Shown here piece after piece: positions 25,142-35,627 of a stretch of 64,000 nt of DNA. Within the stretch, counting starts at the first letter, position 1; each line of letters begins with the position of its first letter. The notes under the pieces are model-generated. The model ran no database searches. It was not told where the DNA came from and worked only from the letters and a program-made list of their open reading frames with translations. Source of the DNA: Phytoseiulus persimilis (Eukaryota; Arthropoda; Arachnida; Mesostigmata; Phytoseiidae). The position numbers and the translations under genes were made by a program. The stretch covers positions 13,144,001 to 13,208,000 of the forward strand of contig CM075101.1 of NCBI GenBank assembly GCA_037576195.1. Reading direction: 5' to 3'.

Positions 25142-26395
25142 AGTTTTGGCCGCGACTTCGTTAACTCTTGGATTATTTCCTCACAAATCGAAGAGTGGTA
25201 GCTCGAGGAACCCGTAATCATTTCGACTGTTCGTTGCAGTGAATATGATGGAAGCTCAGGCCAGGAGGTCATATCGAAAAATGACCCATTTCTTTCGAGG
25301 TCTTCCGGGAAGTGATCGAAGAGATTTCAAATTGCATCGGATCGGACGCGCCGGGGTCGCGTTATAAAAAAATCGGAGGGATGGGGAGCCTACTGAGAAC
25401 GACGAAGGGTTGTCACGGACTAAGAATTGAGGAGGAACTCCATGAAATTGGGAACAGGTTCAGGAAATTAGGGAGTCCTCCGTAATGAATGCTCCGGAAT
25501 CTACGCGCGAAAGCAAGCCGGCCACTGGTCAGAGAACCCATTGTAGTTATTTAGACGACTCGAAAAAGTGCGAGCGATCGTATCCACACCTTTTTCATGG
25601 CCCCGCCAATCTCGTTTCCCTCGCATTTCCTCCCGTTCTCAACGAGGCGGGATTGAAGGTATTCCTCCCCGATTAAAATTGCTCGGAAGTGGCCGAATTA
25701 TCTGAATATTGAGTTTCCGGGTCCAGGCGACGATTTTCAAATCTCACCGAGAATCAGCCTCATCCAGCTTTCCACCGTGGGCTCCCAGAAAGTGCCCCTA
25801 ACACCAAGGAAAGGGTCTCGGTACTTTTGGCCTTGGGTCGGGGATTCGAATGAGATATATTGTGGCGGATACCCCATCCCTGGAGAAGACTCTCTGTCCA
25901 GTCGGCGGGGTCTTAGCTGCCTTGGTTTCTTTTTTTATAGCATGAAACATTTTCTGGACCGATGAAAGCCGAGCGAGATTTGGAAACTCAAAATGCTCAT
26001 ATCTCCGTTATCTGAAGGGGTTCAGAGCTCATAAAGTGGGTTCTGGAAAGCTCGTGAATCCAGCTTTCCGATGCGTCTTCCAAGTTCTCCAACGATCAGT
26101 TTGAATACTCTCAAAATGATCAACTTCAAAGTGAATGTCTCTAACCCACTTCCTGGAGATTGACCATTTTCTAGTTTGTGTCATATTATGCTCCCCTTCA
26201 GTGCGATAGACAGATCGAAAAAAAATATTTCGGGGGTCAAAGTTAAAAAACCAAAAAAAAACGGTCGATGGTCACCCTGAATTCATCGAATGCATGTCGA
26301 ACTTATGCTTGAACTCCATAATATTCGATGGCGGAAGGCCCCGAGCCAGAGAAAATCATATTCTGAGCCGTGTAACACACGGAATCAGCCGCTCC

Positions 26396-26866
26396 CGGAA
26401 TTACCCGCCCAGACCGTCAAAAGTATGGTCAGGCTGGTTCCGGAATAACCCCTCCAGCTTTTAAAAAGTACGGTCAGATTGTTTTGGGGTTTGTACATGA
26501 TCGACCAATCTGACCTTACTTTTTACAAGTCTGGAGGGGTGATTCCGTGACCAAACTCACCATTACTTTCCAAGTCTGGAGAGGTGATCCCGAGACCCAT
26601 CTGACCATTACTTTCCAAGTCTGTAGGGGTGATTCCGGGCCTAATCTGACCATACTTTTTAAAAGCTGGATGGGGTGATTCTGGAACCAGTCTGGCCATA
26701 CTTATCAAGAGCTGGAGGGGTGATTCTGGAACCAGTCTGGCCATACTTATCAAGAGCTGGAGGGGTGATTCTGGAACCAGTCTGGCCATACATTTGGGGG
26801 TCTGGGTGGGCGATTCCGGAATCGATCTGACCAAACTTCTGGGGGTCTGAGCGGCTGAGTCCGTGT
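26396..26866. repeat. 45-bp minisatellite, about 8 copies on one side and 2 inverted copies on the other side of the palindrome centre
   Basis: The right part (about 26499-26860) has about eight units of 45-46 bp, each with the pattern GATTCTGG..CCAGTCTGGCCATAC..AGCTGGAGGGGT. Two neighbouring units (26681-26770) are nearly identical, which indicates recent expansion. The left part (26396-26490) holds two units in the opposite orientation. The unit is divisible by three, so the minus strand stays open for about 130 codons as a 15-residue peptide repeat (MARLVPESP...). This is likely a by-product rather than a gene. Confidence 0.9.
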
Positions 26867-27795
26867 CTTCCACGGCTAAGAATATGATTTGCTCTGGCTC
26901 GGCGCCTTCCACCATCAAATATTCTGGAGTTTGATATTTGGAGCATGAAGTTCGATGAATTCAGGGTGAGCAACGACAGTTTCCTAGTTTTTCAGCCTCG
27001 ACCCCCTCGTTCTGTTTATGGCATTGTGCTCGCACTGAAGGGGAGCATGATATGGCACAAACTAGAAGGTGGTCAACCTCCAGGAAGTGGGCTAGATATA
27101 TTTACTTTGGAGTTGGTCATTTTGAAGGTATTCAAATTGATCGTAGAAAAACTCTGGAGAACGCATCGGGAAGCTGGATTCACGAGCTTTCCAAAACCCA
27201 CTTTACGAGCTCTGAACCTCTTCAGATAGCGGAGATATGAGCATTTCGAGTCTCCAAATCTCGCTCGGTTCTCATTGGTCCAGAAGATGTTTCATGCTAT
27301 AAAAAAAAACAGGGCAGCTAGGAGCCCGCCGACTGGACAGAGAGTGTTCTCTTGAAATGGGGTATCCGCCACAATATATCTTATTCGAATCCCCGACCCG
27401 AAGCCGAAAGTGGCTAGGAACTGCCGAGATCCTTTTCGATAAGAACGATTGCCATTATCCGAGGAGTCGAGATAACTTCAATCGGTTTTCGGACTAGTGT
27501 CCGGCTTCGTTTTAAACGTCGAACGCGACCCCCGCGAATTCGATTCGATGAAATCTGACGTTTCCATGATCACTTTGAAGAGGACCGCGAAAAAAATGTC
27601 ATTTCCGGAACCACCTCCTGGCCGCAAGTTCATCATATCCGCTCCGAGTGAATAAATGCAAAATGACCTCGGAATCCCCTGACGACCACTTTCTGATTCT
27701 TGGAGAAAAAAATCAGAGAATTGACAAAGGGTCTAGCCGGTTAGGTGCCCCACCTCGACGGATCTTCTTGAAAACGACAGGATCGTGTTCTCTAT

Positions 27796-28002
27796 GTGGA
27801 AGAACGTATTCCTGAAGTTTTCAGCCTTTTCCGTTACCTAGATCCAAATCTATTAACAGTAATTAAAAATAGTTCAATTAAATCCGCATGGTCAAGAGCA
27901 AACTTAAAATCGTTATATCTCGAGAACCGCTGGGCGTACAGCGTCGAACGACAACTTTTTGGAAAGCTCTCATCGAGGCCTATCCTCTCATATAGCCAGT
28001 GA
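27796..28002 (+). other. Open frame inside the left terminal inverted repeat, mirrored in the right arm (29043-29315, minus)
   Basis: Both arms contain the same reading frame in opposite directions (starts MEERIPEVFSLFRYLDPN), 68 codons on the left and 90 on the right. Most differences between the two are few and scattered. It may be no more than an open stretch of repeat DNA, since conservation here is explained by arm similarity. No domain is recognised. Confidence 0.3.
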
Positions 28003-28244
28003 TCAGATCGCATGATTTCGAAGGCATCAAAAATCGAGGGTTTCCCAATTAAGACGGTTGATACCCTTCCCGTGGCCGGCCAAGAATCGGCGAAAACCAG
28101 AATGTAGCCCCAAGTACCCTCTTCCTACTCAAGAATTTTCATCCAAATCGAAGCTTAGGCTTCGGAGTTATCGCTCCGAGTAGGTAACCGATCAGACCCC
28201 TCTCTCACTTTGGAGTCCGGAAATTCGTCTCAAACGCGCTTGAA

Positions 28245-28781
28245 ATGTTCGAAATATTGCAAAAATCTCTGAGCCACATCCTGGAGGATCAAACGGAAGA
28301 GTTATCGGGTGTGTGGGCTTCACCATTTCGTTTCCCTCAGAACCAGGTTGACTCATTGTCAGAGAAAAGTGAACATAGATTCCACTCGGATCGTCTGAGT
28401 GGTTTCGATTCTGTCGACACATCATTTCACTTCGCCGTCTGTCAGCTCGGAATGCCCTCTACTGGTCACCGTATGAGATTCCAGCTGTTGTCTAAACGGC
28501 GAACCGTCTTCGTCAATCCCTTGCAGGTGTTCATCCGATACGTGCCTTGCCAGAACGATCTCCGAGAGATTTTGGCCTTCTGGTGCGAATGCCCAAATGG
28601 TAATCGGACCGTAGGATGCTGTGCCCACGTGGCTGCTGCCGTGTACTACCTAGCTCTGGCTAGGTACCAGCTCCCGATTCAGCGACCAGCGGCCGAACTC
28701 TCGAATCTATTTCTCGTTTCGGAGGCCGAGACAGGAATCTACGCCCCCAAGAAATCGGAAGAAAGCGATCTCGAGGGTTGA
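28245..28781 (+). CDS. SWIM-type zinc-finger protein encoded by the transposon, 178 aa
   Basis: Open frame beginning at the inner edge of the left inverted repeat and ending about 50 bp before the right one. Residues 114-128 form a SWIM pattern, C-x-C-x(8)-CC-x-H (WCECPNGNRTVGCCAH), followed by the helix VAAAVYYLALARY; this motif is common in transposon-derived arthropod proteins and MULE transposases. The first 60 residues show no known domain. The start may be internal: the ATG lies in the repeat arm and could be an exon fragment of a longer ancestral transposase whose catalytic part has been lost. Function now is unknown. Confidence 0.65.
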   Translation: MFEILQKSLSHILEDQTEELSGVWASPFRFPQNQVDSLSEKSEHRFHSDRLSGFDSVDTSFHFAVCQLGMPSTGHRMRFQLLSKRRTVFVNPLQVFIRYVPCQNDLREILAFWCECPNGNRTVGCCAHVAAAVYYLALARYQLPIQRPAAELSNLFLVSEAETGIYAPKKSEESDLEG

Positions 28782-29480
28782 GGATCGCTCAGGAGAGAAA
28801 ATAAAGCAGGAAAATACCTCCTGGATGTGGCACAGCGATTTTTGCAAAATTTTGAACGTTTCAAGCGCGTTTGAGACGAATCTCCGGACTCCAAAGTGAG
28901 AGAGGGGTCTGATCGGTTACCTACTCGAAGCGATAACTCCGAAGGCTAAGCTTCGATTTGGATGAAACTTCTTGAGTAGGAAGAGGGTACTCGGGGCTAC
29001 ATTCTGGTTTTCGCCGATTCTTGGCCGGCCACGGGAAGGGTATCAACCGTCTAAATTGGTAAACCCTCGATTTTTGATGCCTTCGAAATCATGCGATCTG
29101 CTCACTGAGTATTGGATATATGAGAAGATAGCCCTCGATGAGAGCTTTCCAAAAAGTTGTAATTCGACGCTGTACGCCCAGCGGTTCTCGAGATATAACG
29201 ATTTTAAGTTTGCTCTTGACCATGCGGATTTAATTGAACTATTTTCAATTAATGTTAATAGATTTGGATCTAGGTAACGGAAAAGGCTGAAAACTTCAGG
29301 AATACGTTCTTCCACATAGAGAACACGATCCTGTCATTTTCAAGAAGATCGGTGGAGGTGGGGCACCTAACCCTACCTTATCCGGCTAGACCCTTTGCGG
29401 CCAAAACACGTTCGGACTCGGGAATTCCCAACTTAGAAATGCCACAAACCAAGTTCTCGAGGAACCTGCTCTAACATCAT

Positions 29481-29621
29481 TCCGCTGATTGATCAAAGCG
29501 CAGTAACGACGAGACGTCATCAGAGTTATATCCCCGGCGTCTCTGACACGCTTCCGCTGATTGATCAAAGCTCAGTAACGACCAGACGTCATCAGAGTTC
29601 TAACCCGGGTGTCTATGAAAT
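29481..29621. repeat. Tandem direct duplication, two 69-bp copies with 72-bp period
   Basis: Copy A is 29481-29549 and copy B is 29553-29621. Both start TTCCGCTGATTGATCAAAGC and contain AGACGTCATCAGAGTT, with roughly ten differences. Each copy carries a CRE-like core (GACGTC) and the palindrome TTGATCAA. It lies just outside the right end of the palindromic element. Confidence 0.85.
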
Positions 29622-32600
29622 CATGTGAAACAGACTGGACGACGGCGCGTCGGCGTCGGCGAAAAGCTGCGATGATGGATCTTAGGAGCAATTTAACGAA
29701 TCTCCGGAATAGGGTATCATCGATGGCGGAACTTCTTGATGCACAGCGAATATGGGCGCAACATGGGATTCGAAAATCTTGGGCTAGAGAGCGGCACCAG
29801 CGGCGAAACGATGTTCTTGCAAGATCCGAAACATTCGTGCTTGATGCCCTCGGATGACAAGAGGCGGAGGAGCGTGTGCTCGAATAATTGAAGCCTTTCA
29901 AACAGATCGGCTCAAACTTCATCGGTGGTTCACGATTGGATGCGACCCTCAATAGAGGGGCGCATTGTCGATGGGTCCGGACTGATGGGAATTCGAAACA
30001 GGGGGCTCATCGCGTTCCTTTCCTCCCTCAGGTCCCCAGGATTCTCGATTCGAATCTTTCGAGAAATTCATAACGAATTCCACTATCTGCAAACATACAA
30101 GGGAGGTACCCTCGAGCGTCATCCAGCACCTGAGAGCTTCTTCGATACGGCAGGAATAGTCATTAATGGGACCTCGAAGAGCGTTCCGAAACCCTTTCTT
30201 GAGAGCTTTGTCGTGTTTCTGATTCCATTAGCAAGAAAAAGCCCGAGAGAGGAGCATTGCTCCGAAGCCTCATCAATTCGAGACGGAGTTTGCTCGTCTC
30301 TCTTGCGCTCCCGTGTAGGTCGCGCGTCGAATGAAAACTTGGGCAGCTCAACGGCGACTCTCCGGGGACCTCGTCGGACGGAAAGTCCCCTCTGTTCCTT
30401 CGAACGTTTTCCGAGCAATCGGGATTAGTTGTGTCACCCATCCAAAGCTACAGACTATTCTAAGCTGAAATTGCAAGTTTTCCACCCAGTTTCCGCCGTG
30501 GAAGACTTCCGAGCAGCTCTGATTCAGATGGAAAATCAACCGCAAAGATCATCCGAAGCGAATCAACGGGTCGTGTCTGCTTGAAAGAACGTAACTGGTT
30601 GGCAGGATACCCCCGCTCGCGGGACAGCGCGAACCGACGTGTCGAATCGAAAACCGATCTCCGAATCTCGTGCGCGGAGGCGGATCGTAGGAAACCTGTC
30701 AGGCGCTTTCGGGGAAGGGAGTTCTACCGCCACCTCTACCAGCATATCTGCATATCGGTTCCCCAGGAGGGCCATGGGCCACGCCAACGGAGCCGAGGTA
30801 TACAATATTGGATATTACTTCCGGCCAAAGGTATAAAATACAATAGCCTCGAGAGGGTCGAGGTTGTGACATGGCACAGATAAGTCGCGGAAATCCGAGT
30901 TGCTCCGAATTGGACGGAATACCCAGCGATCTTGGGAGTCGAGTTAATCGGAAATAGACGGAAAAGGAAGGCGTGGAAGGGGGGGGGGCGATATTGCATT
31001 CGTGCACCGCTCGACGGATCAGACGCTCTCGAAAGTTGCCGCGAGCAAGGCGTACTTGACGAACCAGGGTCTCCAGATTCTCAGCACCATACAGGGGAGG
31101 AGGCTTCACAAGCACATTATAGGCTCTAGGATGGACTCTAGGAGCTTACAATGGAGAGCACGGATGGCGCAGTACGGTCAGCGCGCCAGAGAGCATCCTC
31201 AGGGCTGAGACCAGACTAGAGCAAGGATCCAAGATCAATTACATGATTGAGTTCTGGAATCTTCCCACGGAAGACAACTTAAAGACATGAGTCAGCATGA
31301 GGCGCAGGCAGGGTGGTGGTTATCGGGAAAATTGAGGGATGATCATTCCTCCCAAGAGTTACGAGGCTGCGGAAGCGAAGGTGACAGAAACCTGACACGA
31401 AACGTCAGCGGAAGGAACGCGCGGGGGATCTAAAGGAGAAGCCGAGGATGATCAGGGCCTCCATGATGCGAATTCGAGTGGGCATCGATCATGTGGAGGA
31501 ATCCACAGGCGTTCTCCAATAAACGGGCTCATCACAGCGAGGTAGGAAAGCGGATGAACGCTCCTCGAATATCAGCCAAGCTCTATTGGTCTGATTTGCT
31601 ATCAGACACCGCGCAAAGGAGTGGAGAGCTCCTCTCTGTGCGTGTTCGAAGTCTTGAGTGAAATCGACCCGCAGTCAATAGACGAGAACAAGCCTGGAAA
31701 CGGCTCCTCTGGAGCGGGGGCGCGCTCAAAACACAAAATGTTCGTATGTGTTGTCCCCTCTTTCTGAAACTCGTGATGAAAGTCATGCAAATGAACGACC
31801 CAGTGGCTCTTGGGTCAGGGCCTCCGGCAGGGTAAGTTCCTGGGTTTTGGTGGGTCACCGAACATAGACCTGACATCGAAACATAATCGAAATGAAGGGA
31901 GTGGGCTATGGAAATCCACCCACCGTACCGACATTCTACTTTCGAGCTTCTACGGTGATTGCCCGATTTGGAAAGATTCTCGTGGACTCCGATCATGCTA
32001 GCTAGGAAGTCATTTTCGGCTAATTCGGCTCCCAGTATCTAATAATACGAATATTACGCGGAATATGGGAAGATCGATTGATATAAGGTTGAGTGATGGA
32101 AAAACGGCCTCCCTTCAATGGACGGGCGATTTCTGACAGACGGGCGGGTCCGGGACATTCGGAAAAATAAGCGGGCTGCCCCAATGTTCGAGAGCGCGCG
32201 GTATATCAACGTCAGCCCAGATGGATCCGCATCGAGGACGGTGAGAACTTGTCGTAACGGGTTTGCTTTGAAGGAAGTATCCGTCCTAGGAACCGCCTCG
32301 GGTCGTCGACTTAGCACGTCCTCAGTCGCGAGCCTCTTTCATCGTGCCGGCAGGCTCCCCTTCCACATCAATGTTTTGGAGAGTTTTTCCTATCTGCCGG
32401 AATCATGCGTCGGAGGGAAGTTGTCAATTTTCGAACAGTACTCTCAGTGTGTTCGAATGTCCTTTAATCCAAAAAAATCCACTTTCGAAAAAATTGAAAA
32501 ACCTCGAACAGAGTCGGCAACACCTTTTTAATGACCCAAGGAAAGAGATTCCGCAAGAATCCATGGAGTACAATTCGAGAACCAACAGGAACGAACATTT

Positions 32601-32957
32601 TGTGACAACCGAAGTTTGACTCATTCCGATCGGAGCCTCGAATTGCCAATGAGAAGAACTTTTTTTTGGTGACTACTGGACTGCGAGCTCGACAGCAACA
32701 TTCTTCCGTTTGTTTTTGATCGACTATCCTATAGTAAATGTTAAAGGATCCCTATCACACTCTGGTTCGTTATCGCGATTCTGTACATCGTCTAGTCGGA
32801 CTTATCCTTTTACATGCCTTTCTTCAACGCACAAAAATTGTTTCTACAAACTGCATTCATGAACCTACGACGTGGCCATGCACGCAGAGGTTTCTGACAG
32901 CCAAGAGTTTTTTCTCGTCTCCTCCTTTAGTGACCGTTGCAGTGAAGGAATCTCCGA
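29622..32957. other. No recognisable gene; possible decayed repeat DNA
   Basis: Contains open frames of 60-140 codons on both strands without known domains. A G10 run lies near 30979-30988. The proximity to two transposons makes decayed element sequence likely, but no family was identified. Confidence 0.45.
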
Positions 32958-32963
32958 TTTATT
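32958..32963 (-). promoter_or_regulatory. Candidate poly(A) signal of the DnaJA gene
   Basis: AATAAA on the minus strand (TTTATT on plus), about 110 bp downstream of the DnaJA stop codon, which would give a short 3'UTR. Confidence 0.5.
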
Positions 32964-33072
32964 GGACATAGGGGGATGTTGTTTCAGAAGTCGATAAATA
33001 TTGTTCTCTCCAACTCCTCCGTCTCGTATCTAGATAACCTAAACCGTCATAGGTGGGGCTTTCAGATGTAGC

Positions 33073-35627
33073 TTATTGAGTAGCGCACTGCGGTTGACGA
33101 TGCTCCTCTTCCTCCTCGTCCTCGTAAGCCTCTCTGCGTTCACCGCTGGACTCGCCTCGTCCGTTAGGAACGTAGTCTTCCAGAGTGACATCCTCGAAAT
33201 CTTGCGGGAGTTTTTCCGGGGACGGACGGTCGTTCAACAATGCCTCGATTTGCTAGAAACAGGAAACCTATGTTCAGAGACTGCACTCATCTAGGGTATT
33301 TCGTATACACCCTTGCCGTTCCGAGCCGACCGCAGCTCAAGCTGTGTCGGGGAAACTGTGTGTCGGGAGATGTGTATTTGACGAACTTACCGCGAGATTC
33401 GCTTGCAGCATGAATTCCTTCTCGGGGAAAGCCACGGTGAATTTGATGTACATGTTTCCATTAGAGTCTCCTCTGTAGATAGGCATTCCTTCTCCTCTGA
33501 TCCCTTTGACGCTGCCAGGAGCTATAACTTCTCCCGCCGGCTGAGAGATCAGGAGGCTCCGACCGTCGAGTTGACGGATGTTCATTTGGAAGCCGCACAA
33601 AGCTTCCGTCAATGAAATCGTTTTCTCGACGAACAGATCGTTCTCTTGGCGAACAAAAATTTCGTGTTTCTCCAAGATTAGACGCACGACCACGTCACCG
33701 TGCTCGGCATCAGTGCTCTGATCGCCCTTTCCAGACAGCACGATGGGCTGTTGAGTGTTCATTCCCCGGTCGACATCCACGTCCAGGTTCGTCTTTTGCT
33801 TTATGGTTTTACGACCTGACCGAGTTGGAGAGAAGTGAATCAATGAGAACAATTGAAAATACTTGATCTGGATGCAGAGTGTAAGCAATATGTTTTCGAA
33901 GCTCCGCCGACCTCGGCGATGGAAAAAATAGAGGGAATCTTCAACGTTGAGTTCGAACCCCTTACCTTTGCAGGTGATGCAGGCATCCTTCTCATTGATC
34001 TTTTCTCCGGACCCATTGCAATCGTTACACTGCACAGAGACTTGTTGCATGACGTTTACTGCCAGAGGGCGCAGCATGACTTTGTGACCACGACCGTTAC
34101 AGGATGTACAGGTGGAAACCGCGCCAGGTTTGCCGCCCATTCCAGTGCATTTCGAACAGATCACGCTCCGTTCCACCTCAACTTGGAATGTCTTGCCCAT
34201 GTAGATGTCTTCAAGCGTGACTTTGAGGCTCATGAGTTGAGCTTCATTTTTCGGACGACGTCGTTGCCCGCCTCCGAAGCCACCAAACAAACCTCCGAAG
34301 CCCGGCATTCCACCGCCGAAAATGTGCGACAAGAAATCTTCACCATCCATCCCGGAACCGCCGCTTTCTTTAAGGCCTGAAAAGAAGATAGGAACAACTT
34401 GTTGAATCGCTGGAAATCAGACCTGGAACTGATTCCTACGGCACTCTATATTGAAAGCACATATCAACATCCAGATATTATATCAAACCTTGTATTCCAT
34501 ATCTGTCGTAAACTCCTCTCTTCTCCGGGTTCGAGAGGACCTCATAGGCAAAGGCGATTTCCTTGAATTTGTCACCGGCGTCGGGATTCTTATCAGGATG
34601 GAATTCTTTGGCTAATTTGCGATACGCCTGGAATGGGGAGAGGACAGTGGATGAGCCAGAGCCCCCGACTAATGTTCTTGAGTATCGCGTTTCGCAATTC
34701 AAGTGAAGCGATCCAGGAAGTCTGACTGAACTCGTTGGTCGCAACCGCGAAACTGACTAATGGCATCGAGATCAGATACGTCTGCTCCGAACTGATACTA
34801 CAAGAAAACATCTGAATCTCAGCGATCCAAAGACAGCTAGATCGTCCGCCGACGGATGCAGGGTTTCAGAGATATGAGCTCACTCCGATAGACCTCGAGT
34901 ACAGCCAGAAGAGTACTCAAGTGCTTGATGAGCTCCATTGGGTACTCATCTCATCAGGGGGAGGAGCGCATACGATGCGAGTCAAGATGAAGAGAGAAAG
35001 TGAGCTCTTGATGACAATGAAGCCGAGAGTCAAGAACCAAGGGCTAATAGCGATTCCCACGCTGAGGGAGATCTGAGGGAACACCAACAATTCTACACTC
35101 GAGTTTTGCACTCTGTGTACAGGGGAATCGATTCCTCATCATGGGAAGCGTGCGCTCAAGCTCGAAGAACAGCGCTACTGAATTCGAATAGACGCCATCG
35201 GGCTCTGAAACCGCTCGTCGGTTATATGAAGCGGCAGTAGAACTTGAAAAACAGGAGCTCATGGCGAAGTCACTAAATCAGCTGAATACGGCACAAGTAT
35301 GCAAAAGCCTTCTCATCGCTGCTCAGGGGAAGAAACGGCATCAGATGCAGCCAGTTCCCTCTCATGGTGGCATCGGATACACGCGATCCGAACAACTCAT
35401 CTGCAGGCTTCGCCATGAGTCGGCGTACCCGCACAACATCGCGAGCCGTACAGTAAGGGTTCCGTCGCGACAAAAACGAAGATATAAGGAGGTAAGATGG
35501 ATAAAGCCAACGTGCATCACATCGCACTATCATCGACTCTCGGCTGCGCACCCACCTTTTTCAGCTCGTTGTCAGACGCGTTCCGCTGTACGCCGAGCAG
35601 CTCATACAACGTATTGTCAGCCATCAT
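33073..35627 (-). CDS. DnaJ homolog subfamily A (DNAJA2-like, type I Hsp40), complete, 5 exons, 408 aa
   Basis: Co-chaperone that delivers unfolded clients to Hsp70 and stimulates its ATPase. Exons on the minus strand: 35627-35556, 34627-34489, 34376-33966, 33815-33391, 33252-33073, with consistent phases. Order: J domain (1-72) with HPD at 34-36; Gly/Phe-rich linker (about 85-110); four CxxC zinc repeats (C144/C147, C160/C163, C187/C190, C203/C206); substrate-binding C-terminal domains; acidic tail (EDEEEEE); C-terminal CATQ (405-408), a CaaX farnesylation box like the CAHQ of vertebrate DNAJA2. Two adjacent ATGs (35627 and 35624) give 408 or 407 aa. The fourth zinc repeat spans the exon 3/4 junction. 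Intron 1 is long (928 bp). The symbol is left blank because DNAJA1, A2 and A4 orthology was not tested. Confidence 0.96.

Larger units (their letters stand above)
27725..29397 (+). mobile_element. DNA transposon with about 0.55-kb terminal inverted repeats around a SWIM-domain gene
   Basis: The arms 27725-28267 and 28833-29397 are reverse complements of each other, with high identity; the ends read CAAAGGGTCTAGCCGG and its complement. The right arm carries a small extra segment near its end (GATAAGGTAGG region). Landmarks shared by both arms are GGTGCCCCACCTC, ATGTGGAAGAACGTATTCC, CCGCTGGGCGTACAGCGTCGA, and the block containing GGCCGGCCAAGAATCGGCGAAAACCAGAATG. The arms resemble each other more than those of the surrounding palindrome, so this is the younger insertion. 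The interior encodes a SWIM zinc-finger protein, typical of MULE-like and related transposases. No catalytic DDE/D core is visible, so it is probably non-autonomous or internally deleted. No clear target-site duplication is seen. Confidence 0.85.
25142..29407. mobile_element. Large palindromic (foldback-like) DNA element, split by a second element
   Basis: The left arm (about 25142-26410) is the diverged reverse complement of a right arm running from about 26845 to 27724. The right arm resumes for about ten bases at 29398-29407 after an inserted element. Shared landmarks in opposite orientation include the outer GTTTTGGCCGC, GGCCAGGAGG, GGGGTCGCGTT, GTCGGGGATTCGAAT, ATATATTGTGGCGGATACCC, GAGCGAGATTTGG, and CACCCTGAATTCATCGA. 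The centre is a 45-bp minisatellite, also inverted. No transposase is visible, so this is a non-autonomous or decayed long-TIR transposon. The arms differ by many substitutions and small indels, so the element is old. CTCGGGA occurs at 25134-25140 and 29417-29423 and might be a target-site duplication, although the right copy is 9 bp outside the matched arm. Confidence 0.85.

Noticed and set aside
26499-26860. Regularly spaced repeats resembling a CRISPR array
   Set aside because: The units are contiguous 45-bp minisatellite copies without unique spacers, in a eukaryotic intergenic transposon.
26523-26918. 131-codon open frame made of a 15-residue repeat
   Set aside because: It exists because the minisatellite unit is 45 bp (divisible by three); there is no start context, domain or splice support.
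30581-31208. Adjacent open frames suggestive of a decayed mobile element gene
   Set aside because: No recognisable domain or repeat boundary; the family could not be named.
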